DNA from: Sitta carolinensis
Taxonomy: Eukaryota > Chordata > Aves > Passeriformes > Sittidae
DNA length: 64,000 nt
Direction of reading: 5' to 3'
Assembly (NCBI GenBank): GCA_032173965.1
Contig: CM063292.1
Span: 2,246,001-2,310,000, forward strand
In this document: positions 1 to 11,814 of the stretch, piece after piece
Layout of the letters: each line of letters starts with the position of its first letter
Position numbering within the stretch: the first letter of the stretch is position 1
Made by a program: the position numbers and the translations under genes
The notes under the pieces: generated by a model
Told to the model about the DNA's origin: nothing
The model's database searches: none
The model's input: the letters and a program-made list of their open reading frames with translations, nothing else

Positions 1-406
1 CCTCCCCCTTCCTTTCCTCCCCCTTCCTTGCCTCTCCCTTCCAGCTGCTTTCTGTGAGCAGCTGGTAGCAGGTCACTGGAGGTCCCCTGTGTGCGTGTGA
101 GGAGCAGGTAGCAAATGTTGGCAGCTCTTCACTGAAATCAGGCAGGGGAGCTCCTTCCTCCCTGCAGGGAGGGATTCTGGTGAAACACCAGCTGCAGCTT
201 TGACTTTCTTCCACCCTTGCAAGTGCAGCTTTTGATTCAAAATTCCAGTTCTGGGAGGGGAAAAGCAGAGATGTCAAAGAACAGCAAACAAGGGTTTTTT
301 TATTGCCAGCTTGGCGGGCGTAGAATAGGGCGAACCATTAACAAGTTCAGGTGATGGCTGAGCAGCACCCGGTGTCTGCAGCAGTGCTGTTCCTTCCTGT
401 CCCTAG
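1..406 (+). other. FBXO31: FBXO31 intron (3' part)
   Basis: Non-coding stretch leading to the 407 acceptor. It opens with a CCTCCCCCTTCCTT-type pyrimidine tract (1-45). The acceptor has a usable polypyrimidine run (TTCCTTCCTGTCCCTAG, ending at 406). Nothing else recognisable. Confidence 0.7.
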
Positions 407-768
407 GGAGATCCCAACATCCCAGCTGGACAGCAGACTGTGGAGATAGACCTGGCCCATCCTCTGCAGCTGCCTGACATCGAGAACCTGCGAGATTTCA
501 GCGAGCTCTCCCGCATCGTGCTGGAGGTGCAGGAGCAGGTGCGGCGCGAGGAGCAGGAGCGGGAGCAGCGGCAGGAGGAAGAGGAGCATTGCCAGCAGGC
601 TGCCTCCCAGCCTGCCAGTCCCCTGGCAGGAGAAGGTGCTGAGGGGGAAGAGACTGCAGCTGGGGCAGAGGGGATGACCCGGGACAAGGCTGCAGCTTCC
701 CAGCCCTTCGTGCTGCCCATGGGAGTGATCTCGAGGAATGAGGATTATCCCCGGACCTGCCGAATCTG
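407..768 (+). CDS. FBXO31: FBXO31, penultimate coding exon (gene cut by window start)
   Basis: Codes for 120 codons in frame from base 407, beginning GDPNIPAGQQTVEIDL and ending CRI plus two bases of a cysteine codon. FBXO31 is the substrate receptor of an SCF (SKP1-CUL1-F-box) ubiquitin ligase that targets cyclin D1 and other proteins. The F-box itself lies upstream, outside the window; this exon belongs to the C-terminal substrate-binding region. The segment PFVLPMGVISRNEDYPRTCR is the family hallmark that decided the name. In the middle is a highly charged Glu/Arg/Gln stretch (about 535-590), then a Gly/Ala/Glu-rich linker (600-690) that looks poorly conserved. Bounded by ag|GGAGAT and TCTG|gtaact; it ends in phase 2 and joins exactly to 2005. 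Identity is from recall of the family, not a search. Confidence 0.9.
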
Positions 769-2004
769 GTAACTGGTGCTTTGATGGCTGATTCCTTTTT
801 GAAAGGGAAAGGGGGGAGTCTTTGAGGTGTTTCCTTTATTTGTGTGCCCTTTGTGTGCCTGTGGATGTCGCAGCCCCTTGGGTTCGGATTTCACAGAATC
901 CCAAAATGGTTTGGGTTGAAAGGGACCAAAACTCCCATCTTGTTGCACCCCTGCCATGGGCAGGGACACCTTCCACTAGACCAGGTTGCTCCAAGTCCTC
1001 TCCAACCTGGCCTTGGACATTTCCAGGGATGTGGAATCCACAGTCTCTGGTTCCTGCCTCTCCTGCCCAATTTCCCATGCTTTGGTTTGTTCTTTCTCTC
1101 ACCACTCTGTCATCTGCCATCCCACCTCCCTGCTAGATTTACTTCAGAAGCTGGCACCTCTCCTGAATTCCACACACCCCCTCCTTTTCCTTAGTGTCTT
1201 TTATGTCCCAGAGCTGCCCAGCTCATATATTTAGAACTGTTCAAGCTGTTTCCCATTCCCATGTGTGTCATTCATGTTCCTTGGCTGTGGGAGCACAGCA
1301 CTCTCTCCCACCTTCCCCTGGCCTCTGGTGCCTTGGGGCAGCCCTGGCAGGTGCTGAGCACCCCAAGCAGGAGGTGCAGGCATGCAGAGAGCTGTGCTGA
1401 ATGGGAGCTGAAGTTGGTGAAGCAGCCCACTAAATGAAGTGTGGAAAAAGAGCCCAAAAGCTGAGGCTTAGGCAGGTGACCTTCAGTCAAACATCTGTGC
1501 TCGTGGAAAAACCTTCCCAGAGCTGGTTAATCCCAGAAGGCTCCTGCTGTCACAGCTCAGTTGTGTTTGGATAAAACCCTGCTCCACCTGCTGCTTGCTC
1601 AGAGCTTTGAGTGACCTTTATTCCTCCTCAGGTCCTGGTAGATTTTTCTGCTTTTTACATTTTTCTCTCCCTTGCCTTAGATTTTGCCTCGCCGGTCACG
1701 CTCTCAACATACCTTTGCTTTCCCTGAGAGGATTGAGCCTGTGCTGATCCTTCAGTTGCACAAGTTAATCTCAGATGGGTTTGAGGGCTGAACTACTAAA
1801 AAACCCAGCTTTGGTGTGCAGGTGCTAATTAGGATAACCCAAAGCATGAACAAACAGCAGTGGTGAGCTCCTTGTCTTAGTAGAAAAACCAAGTTCTGTC
1901 ACACCAGCAGAGTGGCTTCGTCAGAGTTCCATGCTGATTTTTTTAACTAAACACTGGGTGATCCTGCCTGTTCTCACACCTGTTTTGTCCTTCTCCCCTG
2001 GCAG
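769..2004 (+). other. FBXO31: last intron of FBXO31
   Basis: GT-AG intron (gtaact...ctggcag). It holds one CR1 fragment (891-1043) and otherwise single-copy AT/GC-mixed sequence with no supported coding content. Confidence 0.8.
891..1043 (-). mobile_element. CR1 LINE 3' fragment
   Basis: Starts with the reverse complement of the CR1 3' terminus (TCACAGAATCCCAAAATGG) and continues with degraded versions of the usual avian CR1 text (AAAGGGACC, CCATGGGCAGGGACACC, ACTAGACCAGGTTGCTCC, TCCAACCTGGCCTTGGACA). Orientation follows from the 3' end being on the left. Decayed and 5'-truncated, as most avian CR1 copies are. Confidence 0.85.
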
Positions 2005-2227
2005 TTTTTATGGGACAGGGCTCATTGCTGGCCATGGCTTCACCAGCCCTGAGAGGACGCCGGGGGTGTTCGTGCTCTTCGACGACGACCGCTTCGGCTT
2101 CATCTGGCTGGAGCTCAAATCCTTCAGCCTCTACAGCCGCATCAAGGTCTCCTTCCAGAACGCCCAGGCACCTTCCAGGGAGGCCTTTGATGAGATGCTC
2201 AAGAACATTCAGTCCCTGGCTACTTGA
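2005..2227 (+). CDS. FBXO31: FBXO31, terminal coding exon
   Basis: Two bases from the previous exon plus T give Cys, then [20 protein letters not shown], the acidic [15 protein letters not shown] block and the C-terminus [13 protein letters not shown], stop TGA at 2225-2227. This is the C-terminal part of the FBXO31 substrate-binding domain, which in the known human structure cradles the cyclin D1 tail. Very strongly conserved by eye with mammalian FBXO31. The start is fixed by the acceptor CCCCTGGCAG ending at 2004 and by phase. About 194 residues of the roughly 540-residue protein lie in the window. Confidence 0.93.
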
Positions 2228-2360
2228 TGAGTGGTTGGTGATGGACAGGGTGGCAAAGGCTGCTGCGCTGCCCAGCCGGGGCTGGGCTGGGGAGCCCTGG
2301 CTCTGGGTACCTCTGGATAGAAGCATGCACTTTGAATAAAGCCTTTTTACCCCAAATGTA
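2228..2360 (+). terminator. FBXO31: FBXO31 3' UTR and polyadenylation signal
   Basis: Canonical AATAAA at 2335-2340, 108 bases after the stop, so cleavage is expected near 2355-2365. A T/G-containing stretch (CATCTGTGACTGCC, 2377 on) could be the downstream element. A weaker AATAAA-rich patch at 2493-2506 could serve a longer transcript. Confidence 0.75.
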
Positions 2361-4014
2361 CACACATCCCAGTTCAGACATCTGTGACTGCCCTTTCCTC
2401 TGTGCCACTCCACGCTGCTTCCCATGTTTTCCTGTGCTTTGGAGAGCTGAAGGGATCCTGCAGAGGAGGGAGCAGACCTTCCTTAGTGCAAAAAATAAAA
2501 ATAAAAAAGATTGTGTTGGGACAAAACCAACTTCTGGACAGAGGAACAGGCAGTGACAAAGCACATCCTCCTCTCCAGAAAGCTTTCTGTGGGTGCAGCA
2601 TTGCCAGGAGAGGCTGGTGTGATACCTGCATCCTTGGCTTGCTAATTGGAGTGTGTGCTTTCCTCTGGAGAATTCCCTCAGCAAGGGCAGGATCCCCACT
2701 GCAGATGAGTTGTGCAGCACTGTCCTGGCTTCTGGAGCTTGATGGATGAGCTGTCCTTGGAGCTCTAGGTCTGGGTTTTTCCCTGAGACCAGAGATGAAT
2801 TTTTTTTTTCCTTGCAGAAGCTGGGTGTGGGACTGGAGCTGGGTGTAAACTGCAAAAGCTCTGGTGTCATCAGACTGGTTTGTACCTGAAGGGTTTTCTC
2901 AGATCTTGTAAAGTGGGCCTGAAAAAAAGGCACAGGAAGGAGCCAAAAGAAACCCAGCTGTGAGATGAGCCCAGATGGGCAGCAGAAGGTGCCACATGTC
3001 ACTGTCCTGTGTGACCCCTGTGTTCAGGCTGCTCTTCAGAGTCCAGAGTGACAACCTGAGGGGTTTGTCCTTGTGTAGTGTGGCTTGTTCTGGCTCCTGG
3101 AATGGTGGGTGCTGCTGCCCCACTCCCAGCACCCTTCTTTCCCTTTCTAGTTGCACTTGTTTCATCCCAGATGGTTTTGTGGCAGATCTGAGCTCCACTG
3201 GGGATTGGGTGCTGCAGGCAAAGGGAGCAGATTGCCTTTAAACTGAGCAGGAAAATCCTGGCCAGTGCTCCTCTCCAGGCTGTGAGCTGTGCTAGAAACC
3301 ATCAGCACTGACACACCCCTTCATTGCAGCTGCCCTGTGGCTGTGATCACAAACTCCAGGTCCCTTCTCTTCTCCCTTCTCAGTGTCTAACAAAACCCTG
3401 CTGTCACATCTCTGCAGTTTTTAGGTCTGTGAATGTGTGTGTCCCTGTGCTGGGAGGTTTCAGGCCCCTTCTCTGCAGAAGTTTCAGGCTCTGCCTGGCT
3501 CCAGTGCCTGTGAGCAGCTTTTATTCTCACTCTCACAAGGGCTTTTTGCCATTTCTGGCTCTCCTGTGTTCCCTCAGCTGTGAGAACCCAGGCTCCAGCA
3601 GCAGCTCGTGTCACTCACAGGATTAATTTGTTTCTCTGGACAGAGTTCTCCAAACTCTGGGAATTTCAAGGTGATTTTAGGGCACTTTTTTGCTTTGTTT
3701 CCTGCAGCTTTATGAGGAGAGGCACGCCTGCCTCGGTGCTGGGGGTGAGGAGTTGTGAGTGACCTGGAAAAGCAGGGTGGTTGTGAGCAGCCTGGAGAGG
3801 TTTTCCTGCAGAGGGAAGAGCCAGCTGGGATCACCCAGGGCTGGGAGAGGCAGTGGCTGCTCTCTGTGCCTTGGTGGGTGGGCAGAGAGGTGACCTGGAG
3901 CTGACATTGGGCATCTCAGCCTTGTGCTGCAGCTGCTGAGCTCTGTGCAGAGCTGGGCCTGGCTTGCAGACAGGTTTCCAATCTGGTGCAGGTTTCTGGG
4001 ACAGCTGAAGGTGT

Positions 4015-4078
4015 TCAGTGCTGGGTTAATGGTTGGACTCGATCTCAGCTATTTTCCAAGCTAAATGATTCTGTAATT
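4015..4078 (+). mobile_element. CR1 LINE 3' tail, sense
   Basis: GGTTGGACTCGATCTCAGC followed by TTTTCCAAGCTAAATGATTC and CTGTAATT matches the last 50-60 bases of avian CR1 (GGTTGGACTTGATGATCTCA..., AAATGATTCTATGATT). Only the extreme 3' end remains. Confidence 0.75.
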
Positions 4079-4441
4079 AGGGCTGTATTTGGTATCTCAG
4101 TGGTCTGTTTATCTTGGAATTTGCTGTTGGGCTGCTGCAGTTCTCCCTAACAGCACAAAGGGGTGGGAGGTGTCCCCTTGGCCACCTGTTCCCATTGCCT
4201 GTCCCTAAAACCAGCTCTTCTTCAGCTGGATCCAGAGCTCTGATTGCAGATTCCTCCCTACTTCAATATCCCCACCAAAAAAAACCCTAAAATTTCACAC
4301 AACTGACTTGATAATTTTCGCTTTTAGCTTTTAAATTACAATTAAATTTTCTGAAATGGAGATTCAAGTGCAGATTGCACTGATTGACCTGAGTACCTGA
4401 GTCACTCTCCCAAGTACTGACCTGTCTGTAGGCTGTCCTTT

Positions 4442-4484
4442 GTCACCTGTGCAAGGTGTCACCTGTGCTAGGTGTCACCTGTTT
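4442..4484 (+). repeat. short tandem repeat, 16-bp unit x ~2.7
   Basis: The unit GTCACCTGTGCAAGGT recurs three times with one or two changes. Each copy contains the E-box CACCTG. Too short to infer function. Confidence 0.8.
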
Positions 4485-7400
4485 GCTGTTGGCACAGGTT
4501 GTGTATCTGCTCTTCTCCAGGTTTCTTGTCCTTTCTGAACCTTTCCAGTGGCAGTGCCAAGGGTCTCCTGAAGGCCAGACCTGCTTGGCTGGCTGGAGGG
4601 AAGGGCTTTGGTGGAGGCTGATGCCCTGTGGGAATTTTTCCCATCTCTGCCTTGCCCCTGTAGTGGCATCTCTTTCTTTCTAACTCACCTGGCTGGCCTC
4701 AAAATGTCAGGATAATTCCTGATTAAAGGCAGAACTGCTGGTACCCCCTGGCTTCGTTCTGTCTGGAACAAAAGAAATAGCAAGTTTTGTATTAATATTC
4801 CTCCTCTGATGCCTTTTCTCACCTTCTGCTGCTCCAAGCCTGGCAGGCTTTTGTGACACTTCAGAAGAGAATTCCCTCTGGTTTGGCTGAGGGTGAGGAA
4901 AGCTGTGAAGATGGCTTTGGGAATGCTGGGGATGCTCCTGTGTGGCTCTGGCAGTGCTCCCAGAGCAAAGCAGGGTGACACAGAGTTAAAACTCCCAGCT
5001 CTGGAATCTTTGGGCAAGGGGAGTCAGATTTAGGAGCAGGCAGCTTGGATCTGATCCCCCCTGGCTGAGGGGGCTGCTCCTGCTTTCCCCAATCCCGCTT
5101 TTCCCCGTGGGAAGCTGTGCTGATGGGACAGGGCTTTGGCGTGCTTGGTACAGGCTGTACCACCCCCTGCACAGCCCTGCATCCCCCACTGCTTTCCCAA
5201 ATCCCAGTTTTTGCAGCCCCTTGGGATCTTTGTGTGAGCTGTTGACAGGGATAATGTGTGCTGGGGCCCTGCAGATGGTGATAAATCCCTGCCGCCGACG
5301 TCTCCTCGTCCTTTTGGCTCTGCAGGAAATCTTGGGGACAATTGGCTGCATTTCTTCATCCCAGATGGGTGGAAAGTGCTGGCGAGGATGGAAAACAACT
5401 TGTCAGGGCTAGGAATACTCTTGGCAGGAGCTTTTTGGATTCAACAAAGCCTTGGCAGGGAGGTTGCAGAGCCTCAGTGGCCACTGCGAGACCTGGGGCT
5501 GAATTCTGCCTCGGGGACAGCAAGTGACTGGTTCATGTGCTGGGGATGGGTTCTGCTCATCCATCCTGCTCCCTGTGTTGTCAAAACACATGGATTTGGC
5601 CAGCTGGGAAACAGGAACATCAAAGCTCCAGTTTGTTTGCCTTGGGCCTGGTTTGAGAGCTGTGAATGTGCTGTGCTGGGTTGTGGGAGACTCGCTGCCC
5701 TCCAAGGGGATTGGTCAGGTTGGATTGTACTGAGGAGAAGGGGAAAAAATAAAAGTGGAATTGTTTGTAAATTTGTGTGTCAGCTCCATTGTGGAGGGAG
5801 CAGCAGTGCTGCTCCAGCTGCCCTGGGATGGGGCAGCAGCAGTGGGAGGGCAGTTCTTTAGGAAATATGTGCTGGGGAAAAAGGGAATGCTGTGCAAATT
5901 CTGGAGGTGTCAGCTCCCAGGAAAAGCCCAAACCACAGCTGGCTCAGCGTTTTCAACAAGGAGGACTTTTAATTGCTTTTTATTAATTTAAACCTAGTGG
6001 AACTTGATGGGAGTGTTGGGTGTTGTGTGGAAATGGGTTGTTTAGGCTCAACTTGCTAGTTTAGGGAATGATAATGTGTTAACTTCTGTCTTGTAGCTGG
6101 CTGCTCACGTGGCCAATAACACTGTGGTGTTCAGCTGCCAAAGGCTGGGGCTGCCCTTTACCAGTGGGATGTGAATTATTTGGGATGTGGAGTGGAAGAG
6201 AGAGGTACCAAACTGTGAGTGCCACTGACCTTTGGGTGCTTTGTGTGCTGAATTCAAATGTGTGGTTCTGGTTTTTGTTTGGATTGCAGTCTTTGGAGGC
6301 AAAGAGCACTCGGCTCGGCTGTGTTCATTAGCTTAATTAAAGCAATCTGCACTTTTGTTTTGTCATTGATTACTCCCCCTTCCCTGTCCCCATGTGTATT
6401 TTGCACTCACCACTTTAACGTGACACTGATGGATTCATCTGGGCATTTCCTGTAGGTTTTGAGTGTGGATAAGTTTCTATATGAAGTATTAAAAATGAAG
6501 GTGAAACATAAATCTCTGTTTTGGACAGAGGGCAGTGGGAGGAAACCACTGGGCATCCACCACCACCAATGTCCACGTGGATCATGAGAAGTTTGCTTTA
6601 ACCACCTCACCTGTCCAAGGGCTGGGGATTTGCCTGTCCTTTTCTTGGTGGCTTGGAGAGGAATGGGATGTATAAAACCAACACCTGGCCTACTTCATCC
6701 CAGGTTTTGGAAAGCTGAGCAAGCCCTGTGTGTTACTTTTACACCTGATCATTGTTACCCAAGGAGCCTTTTCCAATTTCAAATAATAAAAAGCAAAGTT
6801 TTGTGAACTTAGCTCTGTTTGCTTCTTTTTTTTTTTTCCCCTTGCCCCAAAGGAAAATGTTGGGCCAGTCCCTCCTGATGTGCAGCTGCCTGTCTTCCAA
6901 CGTGGGATGGGAAATAATTGTCCCTTGTTTGGATACTTGGTGAGCACTTCTGATTTCCTGAAGATGAAATCTTCACATCCCACGCCTCATGCTGTGAGAC
7001 CCCAATCCTTGCCTTATCCCTGTGTCCTGTTCTCTCCTCCTGGCTCCCTCCCCAGCAGATTTGGGGTGGCAGAGCCTCCCTGCCCTCCCAGGCCCAGCTT
7101 TCTCTGGCTGAAAGGAAGCCTGAGGTAATCCTGGATAATTTTTTTTCCCCAATTCTTCCTTCCACTTGGTCTGGAAGGGATCAGCTGGCACCAAACCAAC
7201 ATGAGGGATGAGGAGGGGGAGGCAGTGATGGTGTCAGCCCCCTCCTCTGTGGGATCACACTGAGAGCTGTCTGTGTTTCCTACACTTCAAATTCACACCC
7301 ACTCCAGCTCTGCACTGCTTTTCCAAGTGATTCTGGGGAAAAGGGAGAACTTGTGGCACCAAGGAGCTTTTCCTCCTCCTGCTGCAGGTCCTGTGCCAGC

Positions 7401-8511
7401 CCTGTGTTCCCTGTCCTGCCTTTCCTGGAGGGAATGTTGTGCTTCAAGGTTTGCAGCCCAATTCTGCTGGTAAGTTCCTTGGCAGCTGATTCATTTTGAG
7501 ACCAAACCCTGGCTGTGGAGCACTGAACTCCCCAAGTTCAGGCATGAACCCCTAATCTGGAAATGTTTCTGCTTCAGTGCTGGTGGTTGGGCCAGGCTGG
7601 AGTGCTCTGTTACAGCTCCCCAGTGCCATCCCCTGAATGTCTGGCATCTTCCATTTCCCCTTTATTCTCTATTTTTATATATTTTTATATCACCAGTGCC
7701 CTCCCCTCGTCCCACACAGTGATTTTGTGATGCTGCAGGCCCGTTTGAGTGTTCAGTCCTCAACAGGCAAGAGTCAAACACAAGTTCAGTGACTCCTGCC
7801 ATACATTTGGCCTTGGAGGAGCACAAAAGTGGTTTCTCAAGTGGCAGCAATGCTGAATCCCAGGCACAGCCACTTCCCAAGAGTGGGAGCCTCCCTCTCC
7901 TTCCCGGGCAGCTGGAGGTGAAGGATCCGTGCAGGGCTGAGCCTCCTGGCCAAGGAGGGAGGAGCTCCCTGAGAGCTGGCAGAGGTGGGTTCCTCCTCCC
8001 AGCTCACTGATGGATAAACTGATTTTTCCATCTGCTGGGGTCAAGCCCTGACTGTCACAGCTGTTCTGGCTGCTCGCTGTGGAGCAGGGTTGTTCCCAGA
8101 GCTGCTGGCTCAGAAGCTGAGGTGGTGCAGGGGGGAATTATTCCCTTTCTGACAGGACAGGCACATCCCACACTGGTCTGGGGACACTGTCTGCAGTGGG
8201 TCTTGGTCTCTGCTCTCAGGGGTGTCTCTGCTCCACCAAAAAGGCCCCAGCATTCCTGCACAGCATTCCTGCCTCTTCCTGCCTGCCTTGTTCATAAAAC
8301 CCACAAGGCTTTTGCTTTCCGACAGGAGGCAAGGTGGATCTCCATTCTTAAAGCCACAAATAAGAGCCTGAAATCACTTCCCAGCCTGAGCCCAAGCCCT
8401 GGCAGCACCTGGAGCCTTTCCCTGGGGTAAGGATGGGCTGGGACAGCTTCAGGCTCTGCCATTCCCTCTGCATTTCTGCCCACCTTGCTCTGACCCGGCT
8501 TGCAGGACTTT

Positions 8512-8574
8512 GGGAGGCACCTGAACAGGAGGAATTTACAGGAGGAGTCTGGGAGGCGCCTGAACAGGAGGAAT
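8512..8574 (+). repeat. 24-bp direct duplication
   Basis: GGGAGGCACCTGAACAGGAG at 8512 recurs with one change at 8551, both followed by GAAT; spacing is 39 bp. A recent local duplication. Confidence 0.8.
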
Positions 8575-8877
8575 GTGGGGCTGTCCACGCTGGGTTCTGC
8601 CCTCCCCTCTCTGCATCATCCCAGGGATCACCTGCAGGAGGGTGGGCAAACTGGTGTGTGTTCCACTCCTCCCAGTTCCCAGCAGGAATTTCCTTCTCCT
8701 CCCAGCAGAGAAGGTTAATTAATGGCTAATTCAAGCCTCCTGAGCTCCTTCTGCAGTTCCTGGAAGCTGTCACTCCTTTCCTTGCCCACTGCCATGATCC
8801 AGCCGTCCTTAACTTCTGTGGGTGATGGGCTCTGCACCTGGATCCTGGTTTGATGTCACCTCGTCCCTTCAGTGACC

Positions 8878-9305
8878 CTGGGGTCCCATCCCGTGGGTTC
8901 CATCCCAGGGGTTCCATCCCGGGGGGTTCCATCCCGTGGGGTTCCTTGTTCCATCCCGTGGTTCCATCCCGTGGGTCCCATCCCGTGGGTCCATCCCGTG
9001 GGGTCCATCCCGTGGGGTCCATCCAGTGGGTTCCATCCCGTGGGATCCATCCCGTGGGGTTCCCTGTTCCATCCCGTGGGATCCATCCCGCGGGATCCAT
9101 CCCGTGGGGTTCCTTGTTCCATCCCGTGGGGTCCATCCCGTGGGGTCCATCCAGTGGGTTCCATCCCGTGGGATCTATCCCGTGGGGTTCCCTGTTCCAT
9201 CCCGTGGGATCTATCCCGTGGGGTTCCCTGTTCCATCCCGTGGGATCTATCCCGTGGGGTTCCCTGTTCCATCCCGTGGGGTCCATCCCGTGGGATCAAT
9301 CCCGA
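8878..9305 (+). repeat. minisatellite, ~15-17 bp unit GTTCCATCCCGTGGG
   Basis: About 25-28 units of a 14-17 bp motif. From about 9050 a longer higher-order unit of ~47 bp appears (GGGTTCCCTGTTCCATCCCG then TGGGATCTATCCCGTG), repeated three times almost unchanged at 9180-9290, so part of the array expanded recently. The long open frames here (both strands) are by-products of the repeat and are not genes. Confidence 0.95.
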
Positions 9306-9355
9306 GCAGCCGCCGCCGGGCGAGGCTGGGCTGTGTCCGCCAGGGGGCGCCTGGA

Positions 9356-9662
9356 GACCGGACACGGACACTCGTGGGGTTGGGATGGACGGGGATAGGG
9401 ATATGGATAGGGACAGGGCCAGGGATTGGGACAGGGACAGGAACACTCCTGGGACAGGGATCAGCAGGGACAGGAATATGGACAGGGATAGGGACAGGGA
9501 CACTCCTGGGACAGGGATCTGGACAGGGATAGGGACACTCGTGGGCCTGGGATCCACACGGACACTTGTGGGATCAGGATCAAATGGACACCGACGTTTA
9601 TGGGACCAAGATCCGTATGGACACGGACACTCGTGGGGTCAGGATCCACACGGACACGTGGA
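9356..9662 (+). repeat. minisatellite, GGGACAGGGATA / GGACACTCGTGG type
   Basis: Degenerate purine-rich units (GGGACAGGGATAGGGACA) interleaved with CACGGACACTCGTGGG spacers. It begins 50 bp after the previous array, so two unrelated minisatellites adjoin. Confidence 0.9.
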
Positions 9663-10877
9663 ATGTTGCACCCTGAGGCTCTCGGGTCAGGCCCCCTGCT
9701 GAAACCGGGGCCCCCGGGGCATCCCCCAGGTGTGGCATGAGGGCACCGCTGGGACTCGGCCCCTCCTTCCCAGCTTCAATCCCCTATCGCACCTCCCACC
9801 CCTCTCCAGCTGATCCCAAGTGAACCAATTCCCACCATCCCACCTGAGGGACAACCCCAAATTCCCTCCCCTCCCTCTCTCCTTGTATAACCTTACCTCT
9901 CTTGGAAGCCTTTTCCTCCACGGGTGGCTTCTCCCTGGGCTTTCTGTCACCTTGTCATCCCTCTCCTCACCTCCGGGAACCCAAATTATTCCTGCCCTGG
10001 GACATGCCACACCCTCCCGAGCTGCAGTCCCGGCTCTTCCCACGGAGTATCCCCCATCCCTCAATCCTGGTTTCCATCACCCCTGAGCCCTCAGCCATTC
10101 CCTGCCTGGCTCGGCCCCCGCGTGTTCCTGCTAATTAAAAACAAACGAGGAGATGCCGCTGAGTGATGAGCTGGATGGATCCGCTCCATTTAGGAGTTCT
10201 TGGATAAATAACAGGGAAATTTAATTTTCTGCAGCTCTGGAAAAGAGAGGCCTCGGATATTACTCATGCACCTTTCCAGGCGTTTTTGCTGTGAAACTTG
10301 GCTTTGCTTGGGATTCCCGGTGGACAACGTGCTTGTTTCATCCATGCCCGCATCTCGGCTGGTGTTATTTTTTTAGGGAGAAGGTGCGAAATTTTCCCTG
10401 TTCTGGGCGATGCCTGACACGGGGGCAGCTGGAGGGAAACCTTCTCCTCTCCAAATCAAGCGATGGGAAAAACCCCGGCTGGGAGCCAGGAAACAGGAGC
10501 TGTATCCCGGCCCCCGCCGCGCTCCGAGCACAATTCCCTTCTCGCTCTTTGTTTTCTCTAATTGCACAGCGAGCCCTCCGGGCACAGCCTGTTTCTTCCT
10601 CCGTGCCGCCACAAAGCTCTGCCGAGCGGGGCTGGGACGTGCTGACCTTGGGACAGGGACCCAACCGGTCCGGCCTTCCCGGGCAGCGCTGCTCGATGCT
10701 GGGCACTCTGCCCGGGGGAGTAGAGCGGGATCAACCGCTCCCCACGCCGGTTATCCCAGCCGGAGCATCCCCTGGGATGGATGGAGGCGGCGCTGGGGCA
10801 GCACCACGAATAGCCGGAGCGGGTCCCCGCAGCCGGTTTAACCCTTCCCTCGAAGCGTTTGGGGCGGGATATCAGCT
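9663..10877. other. intergenic, partly CpG-rich
   Basis: 10130-10290 is AT-rich with homeodomain-like cores (GCTAATTAAAA, GATAAATAACAGG, TTTAATTTTC) and may be regulatory. 10490-10870 is GC/CpG-rich (CCGCCGCGCTCCGAG, GCAGCCGGTTTAACC). No exon with credible splice sites was found. Confidence 0.4.
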
Positions 10878-11645
10878 CCTTCATCCCTGCACTCATCCCT
10901 GTGCCCATCCATCCCTTCACCCATCCATCCCTGCACCTGCCTCTGCACTCACCCCTGTGCCAATCCTTGTGCCCATCCCTGAACATTTGTGCCCGTCTTT
11001 AGAACCATCCCTGTTTCCATCCCTGCATCTATCCCTGTGTCCATCCTTGCACACATCCTCCATCCATCCATCTCTGCATTCGCCCCTGTGCCAATCCTTG
11101 TGCCTATCCCTGCGTCTATCCCTGTGTTCATCCTTGGGTCCATCCATCCATCCCTTCATCCTTGCCTTTGCCCCTGTGCCCATCCCTGTGCCCATCCCTG
11201 TGTCCATCCTTCCATCCATCCATCCATCCATCCATCCCTGTGCCCATCCCTGTGCCCATCCCTGTGCCCATCCCTGTGCCCATCCCTGTGCCCATCCATC
11301 CATCCATCCATCCATCCATCCATCCATCCATCCATCCATCCATCCATCCATCCATCCCTCCCTCCCTCCCTGCACTCGCCCCTGTGTCAATCCTTGTGCC
11401 CATCCCTGTGCCCATCCATCCATCCATCCCTCCCTCCCTGCACTCGCCCCTGTGCCAATCCTTGTGCCCATCCCTGTGCCCATTCTTGCATCCATCCATC
11501 CATCCATCCATCCATCCATCCATCCATCCATCCATCCATCCATCCATCCATCCATCCCTGCACTCGCCCCTGTGCCAATCCTTGTGCCCGTCCCTGAACC
11601 TTTGTGCCCATCTTTACTCCATCCCTGCTCCCATCCCTGCCCGCG
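10878..11645 (+). repeat. CATC / GTGCCCATCCCT tetranucleotide-minisatellite
   Basis: Pure (CATC)n tracts (e.g. 11291-11356 and 11493-11556) alternate with the 12-mer GTGCCCATCCCT and a longer unit, CACTCGCCCCTGTGCCAATC CTTGTGCCCAT. The 12-mer is built from the tetramer, so the array shows nested expansion. Opposite-strand frames read as Met-Asp-Gly-Trp repeats and are spurious. Confidence 0.97.
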
Positions 11646-11814
11646 TTCCCTCCTTCCCCCAGCGCTCCCCTGCCTGCGGCGGGGTCGTTTCCCGTTGGAG
11701 AGGGCTCCGGGGGGCGCGGTGGGATTACAGCCTTGCAGACAAAGCCTTAACGCGATCCTGCCCGCCTGAGGAGCGCTGCAGGGGGAGCGTTCTGCGGGCC
11801 GGGCTGCAAATGAG

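Larger units (their letters stand above)
2361..8877. other. intergenic DNA between FBXO31 and the repeat cluster
   Basis: No supported gene. Open frames here have no splice context or recognisable protein. Holds a CR1 tail (4015-4078), a triple 16-bp repeat (4442-4484), an oligo-T run near 6826-6838, a short AT-rich patch (7666-7692) and a 24-bp duplication (8512-8574). Confidence 0.6.

Noticed and set aside
8856..9702. Long open frames on both strands (up to 276 codons) over the GTTCCATCCCGTGGG array
   Set aside because: Open in several frames at once because the repeat lacks stops; no start context, splice sites or known protein.
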